From assembly GCF_900996235.1 (NCBI RefSeq), contig NZ_CAAJGM010000208.1, positions 558,001 through 622,000 on the forward strand: 64,000 nt of DNA, in the 5' to 3' direction. The DNA comes from Paraburkholderia sp. BCC1885 (GTDB lineage: Bacteria; Pseudomonadota; Gammaproteobacteria; Burkholderiales; Burkholderiaceae). A program made the position numbers and the translations under genes. Positions 8,688 to 17,544 of this stretch are shown piece after piece; positions within the stretch are counted from its first letter, which is position 1, and every line of letters starts with the position of its first letter. The notes under the pieces are model-generated. The model ran no database searches, was not told the origin of the DNA, and saw nothing but the letters and a program-made list of their open reading frames with translations.

Positions 8688-9179
8688 TTAGGACATCGAT
8701 TCAAGCAACGCAGTCATGCGCTCGGAAAAATTCGCGGAGGAAATCAGATCCAGCGTGGCTCGCAATTGCGCGGCACCCGGCTGGCCGAAAACATCGTCAA
8801 AGCCGACCTGGACTTTTTTCCAGATGAGGCGTGCCTGCGCCAGCTTGGCGCGGCCTTCCTTGGTCAGATGAACCCGGCGGCGGCGGCGATCCTCTTCATC
8901 CACCACCAGTTCCACGAAACCGTCGCGCATCAACGGCTTCAGGGTGTGACCCAGGGCCGACAGGTCCATCACGAGGTGCTCGGCCAGCACGCGCATGGTG
9001 GGCGCGCCCACCCGATCGATCTGCGCCATCAGCGAGTATTGGGTGGCGCGCAGCCCGATCGGCTCGAAGGCGTCGTCGTAGATCTGCCCCATGCGACGCG
9101 CGGCCCGCCGGATCGCCGCGTTGACGCAGACGCTGGGGCCGCCGTGAGGGTGATCCGATGCCGTCTGCCGTGATTTCAT
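8688..9179 (-). CDS. MarR-family transcriptional regulator
   Basis: 163-residue winged-helix dimer, probably repressing itself and the downstream efflux gene. The DNA-binding core reads RATQYSLMAQIDRVGAPTMRVLAEHLVMD in its two parts, followed by the recognition helix and the wing DEEDRRRRRVHLTKEGR, typical of MarR proteins. Cys18 is the only cysteine, so oxidant sensing is possible but unproven. It is transcribed divergently from the AI-2E family gene across a gap of about 210 bases, where an operator is expected. Confidence 0.92.
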   Translation of the reverse strand: MKSRQTASDHPHGGPSVCVNAAIRRAARRMGQIYDDAFEPIGLRATQYSLMAQIDRVGAPTMRVLAEHLVMDLSALGHTLKPLMRDGFVELVVDEEDRRRRRVHLTKEGRAKLAQARLIWKKVQVGFDDVFGQPGAAQLRATLDLISSANFSERMTALLESMS

Positions 9180-9390
9180 CGCATGCTCGAATTACAGGTA
9201 TATGCCAGCATTCTATCTCAATAAGGTCGACTGACAAGCGCCGCGTGCAAACGCCTCGCCGCAGAATGCGGGGCGGATCTGCGAAGCGGGCGTGTGGATT
9301 GCTATGCTGTGCGGTTGTATCCTCAGACCCTGAGGGACACTCAGAGCCTTGGGGACATCTTCCCGCCCCGCCAACCAGAACGTCGCCAAC

Positions 9391-11394
9391 ATGAAACTTT
9401 CGCTGCCGCCCCACGGACGGACCAACCGCGTGTATCCGCCGGGCTCGCCCAGCCTGCACGGCCTCGCGTCGGTGATAACCGGGGTCGTCGTGGTGTGCGG
9501 GCTGTATTTCGGCCGCGCCGTCCTGATTCCGATCACGCTGTCGGTGCTGCTGAGCTTCCTGCTCGCGCCGCTGGTGGCGGCACTGCGGCGCCTGCGCATG
9601 GGGCAGTTGCCGTCGATCTTCATTGCGGTGTTTTTCGCGCTGGCCATCGTGCTCGGTGCGGGCGCATTGATCACGGCGCAGATCGTCCAGCTGGCGGCCG
9701 ATCTGCCGCAATATCAGGTCGCCATCGAGCAGAAGATCGAAACCGTGCAGGAAAAGACCGTCGGCCGCGCCGATGTCCTGATGGGCAGGGCCGCGCTCAC
9801 CCTGCAACGGGTTGCGCCGTCGCGCCCGGCCGCACCGCGCAGCTTCGGCAAGGCCAACCGCAACGCCCCGCAGGCGCCGCTGCCCGTCGAAGTGCACGAG
9901 CCCGCGCTCACGCCGATGCAGCTCGCACAGCGGGCGTTCTCGCCGGCCATCGCGCCGCTCGAGACCACTTTTATCGTGCTGGTGGTGACCATCTTTATCC
10001 TGCTGCAGCGCGAGGATTTGCGCGACCGCCTGATCAGCCTGTTCGGTTCGCGCGACCTGCATCGCACCACCACCGCCATCAACGACGCCGCGAGCCGCCT
10101 GAGCCGCTATTTCGTCGCGCAACTCGGCCTGAATCTCAGCGTGGGAGCGGTGCTCGCCGTTGGCCTCGCGGGCATCGGCGTGCCGGGCGCGCTGCTGTTC
10201 GGGGTGGTCGCGGCGCTGCTGCGCTTTGTGCCGTACATCGGCATCTGGATTGCGGCTCTGCTGGCCACCTGTCTCGGCGCCGCGATCCAGCCGCAGTGGA
10301 CCATGGCCGTATGGACGCTGGTTCTGTTCGTGGTCGTCGATCTGGTGGCCGGTCAGGTGGCCGAGCCGTATCTGTATGGTCGCCGCTCGGGCCTGTCGCC
10401 GCTCGCCGTCGTGGTGGCGGCGATTTTCTGGAGCTGGCTGTGGGGCCCCGTCGGGCTCGTGCTGTCGACGCCGCTCACGCTGTGCCTCGTCACATTGGGC
10501 CGCTATGCCGACCGCCTCAACTTCCTGACCATCCTGCTCGGCGATCAACCGGCTCTCACGCCCGCGCAGACTTTCTATCAGCGGCTCCTCGCCGACGATC
10601 CGCACGAAGCCATCGTGCAGGCCGACCGGCTGCTCAGCGAGATGTCCGTGATCGATTACTACGACCAGGTCGCGCTCGAAGGGCTGCGCCTCGCACGCAA
10701 CGACGCGCTGCGCGGCGTGCTGACCGCCGAGCAACTGCTGCGCTTTAACGAAGCGGTGGTCGATATCATCGAAAATCTGGAAACGGTGCGCGGCCTGCCG
10801 GACGAAATCGGCACGCCCGAAGCGGCCGAGGCGACCAGCGCCGCGCCGCCGCGGGACCGTACCGAGCCGCATTACGGCGATGGCGTCGAAGAGACGGACG
10901 CCCGCCAGCAAGCGATGGAACACGCGGTAGTGCTGTGTATCTCGGGACGCGGCGCCTTCGACGAAGTGGCCACGGCGATTGCCGTGCAACTGCTCGGCCG
11001 GCAGAACATTGCGACGGTCGCGACGACCTACGAGCAATTCCGCAGCACGCGCGGCGAAGTGATCGAAGCCGAACGCGTGACGCTGCTCTGCGTGGTGTCG
11101 CTCGATGCCGCCGAATCGCCGCCGTATCTGCGCAACCTGCTCCGGCGAATCCGCAGTCAGCCGCTGCCCATGACGGTAATCGTCGGCTTCGGCGGTGTGG
11201 TGGAAGGCCCCACGGACAGTGGCGCGGATGAAGTCGCGCACGGCAGCACGCGCAATGCCACGACGTTCCGTGGTCTGATCGAAGAGTGCCGGGCGGCGAC
11301 ACTTGTGACGCCGCGCCGCCAGGAGCAGACGCGCGCCGAAGCCGAGCCGCCGCTGCAGGAGCAGGTTCAGGGGGCGGTTCAAGGAGCCGACTAG
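9391..11394 (+). CDS. AI-2E family (PerM/UPF0118) membrane protein with long cytosolic C-terminus
   Basis: 667 residues from the ATG at 9391; an in-frame TTG 42 bases upstream is possible and neither has a clear ribosome site. The first roughly 370 residues form the AI-2E transporter fold: an N-terminal helix pair, a soluble segment around residues 85-185, then a helical bundle with FVPYIGIWIA and the GPVGLVLSTPLTL family motif. Typical relatives end near residue 360. About 290 more residues follow, starting TFYQRLLADDPHEA, with an Ala/Pro/Glu-rich linker near 480-520 and a globular part containing VVLCISGRGAFDE. Transport of AI-2 is not implied. The tail is unassigned. Confidence 0.85.
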   Translation: MKLSLPPHGRTNRVYPPGSPSLHGLASVITGVVVVCGLYFGRAVLIPITLSVLLSFLLAPLVAALRRLRMGQLPSIFIAVFFALAIVLGAGALITAQIVQLAADLPQYQVAIEQKIETVQEKTVGRADVLMGRAALTLQRVAPSRPAAPRSFGKANRNAPQAPLPVEVHEPALTPMQLAQRAFSPAIAPLETTFIVLVVTIFILLQREDLRDRLISLFGSRDLHRTTTAINDAASRLSRYFVAQLGLNLSVGAVLAVGLAGIGVPGALLFGVVAALLRFVPYIGIWIAALLATCLGAAIQPQWTMAVWTLVLFVVVDLVAGQVAEPYLYGRRSGLSPLAVVVAAIFWSWLWGPVGLVLSTPLTLCLVTLGRYADRLNFLTILLGDQPALTPAQTFYQRLLADDPHEAIVQADRLLSEMSVIDYYDQVALEGLRLARNDALRGVLTAEQLLRFNEAVVDIIENLETVRGLPDEIGTPEAAEATSAAPPRDRTEPHYGDGVEETDARQQAMEHAVVLCISGRGAFDEVATAIAVQLLGRQNIATVATTYEQFRSTRGEVIEAERVTLLCVVSLDAAESPPYLRNLLRRIRSQPLPMTVIVGFGGVVEGPTDSGADEVAHGSTRNATTFRGLIEECRAATLVTPRRQEQTRAEAEPPLQEQVQGAVQGAD

Positions 11395-11489
11395 CCGGCC
11401 GATTAGCGGCTTAGCGGTCGATCAGCGGCTGACCAGGCCGCTACAATACCCATCAAGCCTCCCCCGAACCCGTCATCCTGCGACCCGTC

Positions 11490-11993
11490 ATGCATCTGAA
11501 ATACCTTAGCGCCTATCCGGCCGCGCTACAGGACAAGGTTCGCCGGCTGATCGCCGAGCAGCAACTGGGCGCCTACCTCGCCGACCGATATCCGCAGCGG
11601 CACACGGTGCAAACCGACCGCGCGCTCTACGAGTACGTCGCCGACCTGAAGCGCGAATTCCTGCGCAGCGGCCCCGCCATCGACAAGGTCATCTACGACA
11701 GCAAGCTCGACGTGCTGCGGCATGCACTCGGCCTGCACACAACCATCTCGCGGGTGCAGGGCGGCAAGCTGAAGGCGAAGAAAGAAATCCGCATCGCCTC
11801 GCTGTTCAAGGAGGGCGCGCCCGAATTCCTGCGCATGATCGTCGTCCACGAACTCGCGCATCTGAAGGAAAGCGACCACAACAAAGCCTTCTACCGGCTT
11901 TGTGAGTTCATGCAGCCCGGCTATCATCAGACCGAATTCGACCTGCGTCTCTACCTGACGCATCGCGAGCTGGTGCGCGAACAGTCCACCTGA
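11490..11993 (+). CDS. YgjP-like zinc metallopeptidase
   Basis: 167-residue protein of the YgjP/DUF45 group. The zinc site HELAHLKESDH (about residues 117-127) has the HExxH motif and a third His, as in the family's HELCHLxxxxHs. The following FYRLCEFMQPGY matches the family's W..... .P.Y segment. Cytoplasmic, with no signal peptide. Substrate unknown. The N-terminal half, LSAYPAALQDKVRRLIAE, is an extension relative to the shortest members. Confidence 0.85.
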   Translation: MHLKYLSAYPAALQDKVRRLIAEQQLGAYLADRYPQRHTVQTDRALYEYVADLKREFLRSGPAIDKVIYDSKLDVLRHALGLHTTISRVQGGKLKAKKEIRIASLFKEGAPEFLRMIVVHELAHLKESDHNKAFYRLCEFMQPGYHQTEFDLRLYLTHRELVREQST

Positions 11994-12019
11994 GCCCTAC
12001 TCCCCGCAGAGGCAAGCCT

Positions 12020-12688
12020 GTGTCAGCAAGCAATCTTCAGTCTGGTGTTCTTCCGAATCTTCATCGGGGTCTTCATCTTTACGCGGACGCGCGACTCACC
12101 AGCCCCTATGCGATGTCGGTGTTCGTCGCCCTTCATGAAAAGGGCTTGCCATTCCAGTTCTCGACCGTCGATCTCGAACGCGAAGCTAATCGCGAACGCG
12201 ACTTCGCCGCGCCGTCGCTGACGCAGCGGGTGCCGATGCTGATTCATGACGGCTTCACGCTGACGGAATCGTCGGCCATCACGGAATATCTCGATGAGGT
12301 GTTCGCAGGCACCCGCCTCTACCCGGCCGACACACACCAGCGCGCGCGAGCGCGCCAGGTGCAGGCATGGCTGCGCAGCGATCTCATGCCGATCCGGCAG
12401 GAACGCTCGACTGAAGTGGTGTTTTATCGCGCTTGCGATATCCCGCTCTCCGACGCGGCACATGTGGCCATCGACAAGCTGTTCGCCGCCGCCGAAGCGC
12501 TACTCGCGCACGGTGGCCCAAATCTCTTTAACGAATGGTGTCTCGCCGACGTGGATCTCGCGGTCATGCTCAACCGTCTCGTACTGAATGGGGATGCCGT
12601 GCCGCAACGCCTCGCGCACTACGCCACGTATCAGTGGCAAAGACCGTCCGTGCAGCGCTGGGTCAAGCTGGAGCGGCCCGCGGCTTGA
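12020..12688 (+). CDS. yfcF: Glutathione transferase YfcF
   Basis: 222-residue GST closely matching E. coli YfcF in several blocks: SPYAMSVFVALHEKGL, TQRVPMLIHDGF, ESSAITEYL, RARARQVQAWLRSDLMPIRQE and YATYQWQRPSVQRW. Known family members have glutathione-dependent peroxidase activity and help oxidative-stress tolerance. The start is GTG, preceded by GAGGCAAGCCT. It stands about 20 bases upstream of the convergent tRNA-Arg gene. Confidence 0.93.
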   Translation: MSASNLQSGVLPNLHRGLHLYADARLTSPYAMSVFVALHEKGLPFQFSTVDLEREANRERDFAAPSLTQRVPMLIHDGFTLTESSAITEYLDEVFAGTRLYPADTHQRARARQVQAWLRSDLMPIRQERSTEVVFYRACDIPLSDAAHVAIDKLFAAAEALLAHGGPNLFNEWCLADVDLAVMLNRLVLNGDAVPQRLAHYATYQWQRPSVQRWVKLERPAA

Positions 12689-12706
12689 TGCCTTGACCAA
12701 AAGGAG

Positions 12707-12783
12707 TGGCCCGCCCTACACGATTCGAACGTGTGACCTACGGCTTAGAAGGCCGTTGCTCTATCCGTCTGAGCTAAGGGCGG
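12707..12783 (-). tRNA. tRNA-Arg (TCT)
   Basis: 77 nt with encoded CCA. The acceptor stem CCGCCCT pairs with AGGGCGG. The D arm contains AGCTCAGACGGATAGAGC. The anticodon stem is ACGGC/GCCGT with loop CTTCTAA, so the anticodon is TCT, reading AGA. The T arm contains ACACG-TTCGAAT-CGTGT. Complete cloverleaf by eye. Confidence 0.97.
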
Positions 12784-12982
12784 AAAACAGGAGATAAGAC
12801 TGGAATTTTAACGGCGCGTGCGAAGCCGCGCAGGGGCCGGATTATAACCGAACCTGAAAGACGGACTACGAAGCGGGACTACGAAGCGGGGCGACGAAGC
12901 AGCCTGCCAGGCAGCCCACCAGGCGGGCTGCGGCCATCGTCAGGCCGCTGCGCCCCAGGTTTCACGCCAGTGCCGCGCCGGC

Positions 12983-13813
12983 TCAGACCGGCTGTGCATG
13001 CAGCATGAACCAGCCAAGGCAGACGATGCCGGCAATCACGCAATACACGCCAAAACTCGCGAGACGCCCGCGGCCTTCGAAATAACGCATCAGGAAACGC
13101 ACGCTCAGATAAGCCGCGATGGCCGTCAGCACGCCGCCGAGCAGCGCGTCGCCCAATTGGCCGGGCGCGTGAAACAGCTTCGGCAGTTCGAGAATACCGG
13201 CCGCGAAAATGATGGGCGTGCCGAGCAGGAACGAAAACTCCGCCGCTTTTTCCGAGGTAAGACCGGCCGCATTGCCGGCGATCATCGTCAGGCCGCTGCG
13301 CGAGAAGCCCGGAATCAGCGCGCCGATCTGCGCCAGTCCCACAAAAAACGCCTGGCGGAAGGTCAGCTTCTCGGGAGCCTGATGCACGCGTGCGCGCTGC
13401 AGACGGTCGCCGAACCACAACAGCACGCCATTGACAATCAGCGCCACCGCGACGATGCGCAGATCGTGGAACAGTAGCTCGAGCCGCTTTTCCAGCACGA
13501 GACCGACCACGCCCGCCGGAATCGTGCCGATGATCAACGCCCACATCATGTGGCCGTCGTCGTTGCGGCGACCGCCCAGCGAAGCGAAGAAGCCGCGGAT
13601 CAGCGCGACCCAGCGCTCGCGGAAGTACCAAAGCAGCGCGAGCGCCGTGCCCAGATGCAGCGCGACGAGGAACGGCAGCAGTTGGGGCGCGTGGGCGTCA
13701 ATGTGCATGCCGAACAGCGCGGGCACGAGCAGGGTATGACCGAGGCTGCTGACGGGGAACAGTTCCGTGACGCCCTGCAGCACGCTCAAAAAAATCAGAA
13801 ACGACAAGCTCAC
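12983..13813 (-). CDS. uppP: Undecaprenyl-diphosphatase (BacA/UppP)
   Basis: Inner-membrane enzyme that dephosphorylates undecaprenyl diphosphate to recycle the peptidoglycan lipid carrier; overproduction gives bacitracin resistance. Family motif 1 is QGVTELFPVSSLGH at residues 14-27, with the essential Glu17. Motif 2 is PGFSRSGLTM. 276 residues and about eight helices, the usual size. The GTG start has AAAAGGA seven to eight bases upstream. Expressed alone. Confidence 0.96.
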   Translation of the reverse strand: MSLSFLIFLSVLQGVTELFPVSSLGHTLLVPALFGMHIDAHAPQLLPFLVALHLGTALALLWYFRERWVALIRGFFASLGGRRNDDGHMMWALIIGTIPAGVVGLVLEKRLELLFHDLRIVAVALIVNGVLLWFGDRLQRARVHQAPEKLTFRQAFFVGLAQIGALIPGFSRSGLTMIAGNAAGLTSEKAAEFSFLLGTPIIFAAGILELPKLFHAPGQLGDALLGGVLTAIAAYLSVRFLMRYFEGRGRLASFGVYCVIAGIVCLGWFMLHAQPV

Positions 13814-14164
13814 GCGGCAGTCCTTTTAGTGAGTAATGAATCAAGGAGCAGCACGCCGGCCTGATGCAGCCGACGCCTGGAAGCGCACCGATTATGCCTG
13901 GCCGCTATGTCAGCGCCAAGCGTTTGCGCCACGTTTGGGGAAATTTCGCCGCCCGGCGTCACAACTCGATACGGTTGTTACGCCGCAGCAAGCCATCTGG
14001 CCGATTGCCTGGGCGAATCTTCGCAAATGAGGAACGGGAGGGATTTGCGCCGCAGGAAAGCGGCGCGGCAGGACTTGGGACAACCGGAGAGCGGCTACGG
14101 AGGCAACCTGTTGAATAACCGCAAGACAGCCACAGGGAAAGCTGAGACGGGCCGGCTGCCGCGT
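13814..14164. other. Intergenic region, nothing recognised
   Basis: About 350 bases upstream of uppP. It presumably holds the uppP promoter. Short open frames here lack ribosome sites and family features. No RNA gene or repeat was seen. Confidence 0.5.
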
Positions 14165-14251
14165 TTAACGCCCGAGCTGGTAAAAGAAATACACCGTGCT
14201 GACGGCGAACATGCCGAAAAGGGCTACGCCCATTGCCATTGCGAGATCCAT
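14165..14251 (-). CDS. 28-residue membrane peptide
   Basis: ATG-to-TAA frame encoding MDLAMAMGVALFGMF in its first half and ending YFFYQLGR. It has one membrane helix (roughly residues 4-24) and a positively charged end. An almost ideal ribosome site, CGGAGG, lies five bases before the ATG, which is the main argument for a real gene. It is isolated between uppP and the aldose-epimerase gene. Function unknown. Confidence 0.55.
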   Translation of the reverse strand: MDLAMAMGVALFGMFAVSTVYFFYQLGR

Positions 14252-14451
14252 CGCGCCTCCGGAGACAGTCAGGTCCGGCCCTCGATATGGCCGGTCAGTT
14301 CAGACGAATTATCGTCACCCCGGACGGCCCCGCGAACCCGTAATTGCCCGAGAAGGGTTTCCCCGTAGCTCAAAGCAGCGCAAAATCAGCCTCGCGCCGC
14401 GCATTTTGGCGCGGCCCGTCGAATTCACCGCCTTCAACTACACCGTGCAAC

Positions 14452-15378
14452 ATGGCCCAATTCCAGCATCAGGACATCATTGAGATCGCGCAGGGCGCTT
14501 CGCTCCTGCGTTTCGCGCCGCAAGCCGGCGGCCGGCTACTGTCGTGGCAGATCGACGGCCAGCAGGTGATCCACTGGCCCGACGCGGCCGACTGGAGCCA
14601 GCCCGCGCGCATTCGCGGCGGCAATCCGCTCCTCTTTCCGTTCCTTGGACGCCATCGCGTCGACGGCCAGATTGGCCGCTGGCGCGACGCCGCCGGCACG
14701 GTGCGCGATCTGCCGATGCACGGCTTCGCGCGCGACCTGCCGTTTGCGGCTGTGGTCGAACCCGCCAATGGCAGCGGCACCGCACTGCGCATGACGCTCG
14801 CCGATAGCGACGCCACCCGCGCGGCGTATCCGTTCAGCTTCCGTTTCGAAGCGGTCTACCGCCTCGTCGACGCCCATACGCTCGACGTCGAGCTGACGAC
14901 CGTCAACACCGGCACGCCCGGCACGTCCGCGCTGCCCTACTACGCCGGTCACCACTTTTACTTCTCGCTGCCGCATACACAGCGCGGCAAAACCGTGCTG
15001 GAACTGCCGCGCACCGAAGGCCGCTACCAGAAGCCCGATGGATCGATCAGCGCCGCCGAGCCCGGCCAGGCAAGCTACACGCTCGACGAGGCCAAAATCA
15101 TCGATTGCTTCCATGTTTTCGACGGCGCGCCGGATCAGCCGGTGCGACTCGTGGCGCCGGGCCTGAACCGCAGCGTCACGATCGACCTGAACCGGCCGGG
15201 CTCGGTGCCCTGGTACGCGGTCACCACGTGGACCGAAGCGGCGGAGTCGGACTTCTATTGCGTCGAGCCATGGCTCGGGCTGCCCGATGCGATCCACAAC
15301 GGCCTTGGCCTGCGCTGGCTCGAACCGGGACAGACCGAGACGGCGGCGCTGCGCATCAGCGTCGACACTCTGCGCTGA
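14452..15378 (+). CDS. Aldose 1-epimerase family protein
   Basis: 308-residue beta-sandwich sugar mutarotase of the GalM/YeaD superfamily. Visible family features are GGRLLSWQIDG near the N-terminus, RGGNPLLFPFLGR, the MHGFARD segment carrying the catalytic His, and YYAGHHFYFSLP with the second His pair. The likely general base is the Glu in FYCVEPW. The ATG at 14452 is chosen because upstream codons read as non-coding. Substrate (free aldose or hexose-6-phosphate) is not certain. Confidence 0.88.
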   Translation: MAQFQHQDIIEIAQGASLLRFAPQAGGRLLSWQIDGQQVIHWPDAADWSQPARIRGGNPLLFPFLGRHRVDGQIGRWRDAAGTVRDLPMHGFARDLPFAAVVEPANGSGTALRMTLADSDATRAAYPFSFRFEAVYRLVDAHTLDVELTTVNTGTPGTSALPYYAGHHFYFSLPHTQRGKTVLELPRTEGRYQKPDGSISAAEPGQASYTLDEAKIIDCFHVFDGAPDQPVRLVAPGLNRSVTIDLNRPGSVPWYAVTTWTEAAESDFYCVEPWLGLPDAIHNGLGLRWLEPGQTETAALRISVDTLR

Positions 15379-15588
15379 TTCGCCGGGCAAAAGGAGGCTC
15401 GCGCATGGCGGGCCTGCCTTCACGTGCCCATCCTTGCGACCGCCTGCGGTCTCAGCCGTTTCGCGTGCTGCACTGCAAAACCGTTAAAATCAGACGTTTA
15501 TTTGCCCACCTGCTGCGTGACCGGGACCATCGGGGGCCGGCGCGGGATCGACGCCGGATCGGCGCGCGGCAGCGCTTTGCGAGGTCCA

Positions 15589-16329
15589 ATGTTGGGAACA
15601 AGAAGAATGAAACGGCTTGCATGCGTGTCGTTGCTCGCCGTACTCGTCGCGTGCGGGTCTGCGCCGGTCGGCCCGGGGTTCTATCGCGTCGAACGGGGCG
15701 ATACCTTGTCGAAAATCGCGCGCAGCAACCGGCAGTCGGTGCAAAGCATCGTGCGCTGGAACAATCTGCCGAATCCGGACAGCATCGAGGTCGGCCAGGT
15801 GTTGCGCGTCGCCCCGCCGGGCAATTCGGCGCCGGTGACGACCGCCACGGTCAGCGGCGGCAGCGGCGCCGCGCGCAGCAATGGCGGCCGTGGCGGCGCC
15901 GCTGCCGCGCCGGCGCCCCGCAGCGCACCGGACGATGCATCGCCGGCCGTGGCGCCCGCCAGTTCGATCTCGCTGATCTGGCCGGTCAACGGCTCGGTGA
16001 TCCGCCGTTTCGACGGCTCGAACTCGAAAGGCATCGATATCGCCGCCAGCGCCGGCACGCCGGTGGTCGCGGCCGCGGCCGGCACGGTGGTATACGCGGG
16101 CAACGGCCTGCGCGGTTACGGCAACCTGCTGATTCTCAAGCACAACGCGGATTACCTGACCGCCTACGCGCATAACCGCGTGCTGCTCGTGAAGGAAGGC
16201 CAAAGCGTGACGCAAGGCGAGAAGATCGCCGAAATGGGCGACACCGACACGGATCGCGTGATGCTCCACTTCGAATTGCGCTACCAGGGCCGCTCGATCG
16301 ATCCATCGCGCGCCCTACCGGCACGCTAA
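15589..16329 (+). CDS. NlpD-like lipoprotein: LysM plus degenerate LytM/M23 domain
   Basis: Outer-membrane lipoprotein that probably activates a cell-wall amidase at division. The lipobox LVAC lies near residue 23. A LysM domain (YRVERGDTLSKIARSN) binds peptidoglycan. An Ala/Gly/Pro-rich linker leads to the M23 domain. There the first zinc-binding His is replaced (SKGIDIAAS instead of H.GIDI) and the last motif is MLHFELR, not HxH. This matches E. coli NlpD, which has lost catalysis and activates AmiC. The chosen ATG follows GAGGT; a second ATG six codons downstream, after AACAAGAAGA, is equally possible. No rpoS, pcm or surE is adjacent, unlike the usual nlpD locus. Confidence 0.88.
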   Translation: MLGTRRMKRLACVSLLAVLVACGSAPVGPGFYRVERGDTLSKIARSNRQSVQSIVRWNNLPNPDSIEVGQVLRVAPPGNSAPVTTATVSGGSGAARSNGGRGGAAAAPAPRSAPDDASPAVAPASSISLIWPVNGSVIRRFDGSNSKGIDIAASAGTPVVAAAAGTVVYAGNGLRGYGNLLILKHNADYLTAYAHNRVLLVKEGQSVTQGEKIAEMGDTDTDRVMLHFELRYQGRSIDPSRALPAR

Positions 16330-16451
16330 TTGCGTCCTCGGTGACTTGGCTGGCTGCGTCGCGCGGGAACCTCGGCTCCCCGGCGACGCTCCATCAGACA
16401 CTGGACACGGCGAACCACCGCGTCCGTCACCCACTCTGCGAGGAACCTCCG

Positions 16452-16778
16452 ATGAAATCTGGCTGGACCTCAACGGCCGTCGCCGTGGCGGCGAGTTGCG
16501 CCGCCCTGACACTCCTGAGCCTCGGCGGTTGCGCCAGCTCGACCAAAATGACCTATTTGCCGAGCGGCGACACCGGCTTTGCCATCAATTGCAGCGGCAG
16601 CGACGCGAGCCAGAGCTGGGCCGAATGCTACAAGCGCGCGGGCGAAGTCTGCGGCTCGTATGGCTACGACGTGGTTTCGAAGGATGTCGACAATGGCGCG
16701 ACATCGGGCGGGACGGTGGGCGGCATCTTCGGCGCCAACGTCAAGAACCGCTCCATGGTGGTGCGCTGCAAGCAGTAA
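16452..16778 (+). CDS. Small lipoprotein of unknown function
   Basis: 108-residue precursor with a lipoprotein signal (lipobox LGGC near residues 24-27). The mature protein contains four spaced Cys (CSG, ECYKRAGEVCG, VVRCKQ), suggesting one or two disulfides, and a Gly-rich segment GGTVGGIFGAN. The ribosome site GAGGAACC precedes the ATG. A GGGCGGC/GCCGCCC hairpin at 16784-16803 follows the stop but has no T tract. I do not recognise a named family. Confidence 0.75.
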   Translation: MKSGWTSTAVAVAASCAALTLLSLGGCASSTKMTYLPSGDTGFAINCSGSDASQSWAECYKRAGEVCGSYGYDVVSKDVDNGATSGGTVGGIFGANVKNRSMVVRCKQ

Positions 16779-16932
16779 TAACGGGGCGGCGCATCTGCCG
16801 CCCGAGATCGCCCGCACGGCGGCATAGCGGGGGCAGGCACGAGACTTGATCGCGCGCATTTGCCTCGGACCTCGCGCTCGATGTCAATTAATCCGCAATA
16901 AATCGCATCGAATGCAACGCCATAATCGGACG

Positions 16933-16959
16933 AAAAAAAGCCCGGCTCTAGGCCGGGCT
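16933..16959 (-). terminator. Rho-independent terminator on the minus strand
   Basis: The 8-bp stem AGCCCGGC/GCCGGGCT with a 5-base loop is followed, on the minus strand, by seven T. No annotated minus-strand gene ends just upstream of it; the nearest minus-strand gene stops 585 bases away. It may end an unannotated transcript. Confidence 0.8.
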
Positions 16960-17544
16960 AACGGGGGTTCGGCGCATATCGGTAAAGGACCGGTTCACCA
17001 TGCGCCAGTACGGAATCTATCAATGCATTCCGGCATATGCAATCAATTAATTGCGCAGATAATGTGAGTCGCCGCACGGAATACGCATTCCGTGAACATA
17101 AAATAGCGAGATAACTCGAATAAACCGAGTCAAATGAAACGGGATGGAAGCCTTGAGCAGGCTCCGAAATAAGGCATTGAAATCCCGCTGGGCCCTTGCC
17201 GCATATAGCCAGGTCGACAAGTCAAGGGTGGCAGGAAATCACGTGGGCGTGGTAAAAATATCTGCGCCTTAAAAGCGTCAGCTTCAACTTTTATAGCTTA
17301 CAACCCTTGGTACGAAACCGCACGCATCGGCGAATTAAATCATCAATCTTTTTTTCAACCGCTCGTTTCTTTCATCGGATTTTCTGATTTATTCGCATCA
17401 TGCGGAGCATTTTATCTGTTAAATATGCCGAGATAAACCTCTGAATGATCGATACCGCACATTCGGAATCGAGCCGCCTGGCATTGCGGCCATATCCGGA
17501 TAACAGCGGCGCCGGCCATTATTTCGCTATTTGCGAATTCCGCC
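16960..17544. other. AT-rich non-coding gap with several hairpins; possible ncRNA
   Basis: Clearly AT-richer than its surroundings and without a convincing protein. It holds CACGGAAT-ACGC-ATTCCGTG (17075-17094), ACTCG-N7-CGAGT (17114-17130) and a nested three-helix element at 17140-17187: CGGGAT/ATCCCG outside, GCCTT/AAGGC in the middle, GAGC/GCTC inside. CGGAAT/ATTCCG recurs at 17011-17032. The minus-strand terminator at 16933-16959 could end a transcript starting here. Without covariation data this is only a candidate. Confidence 0.4.

Noticed and set aside
8896..11382. 828-codon open frame on the minus strand opposite the AI-2E family gene
   Set aside because: Composition is Arg/His/Gln/Asp-rich with no domain. 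The plus strand has clear membrane helices and family motifs.
12863..12888. Near-tandem GGACTACGAAGCG copies before uppP's end
   Set aside because: Two short copies only, in a gap without other signals; likely chance or slippage of no consequence.
16846..17067. 73-codon plus-strand frame spanning the terminator hairpin
   Set aside because: It translates through a strong terminator stem and has no ribosome site or hydrophobic pattern.
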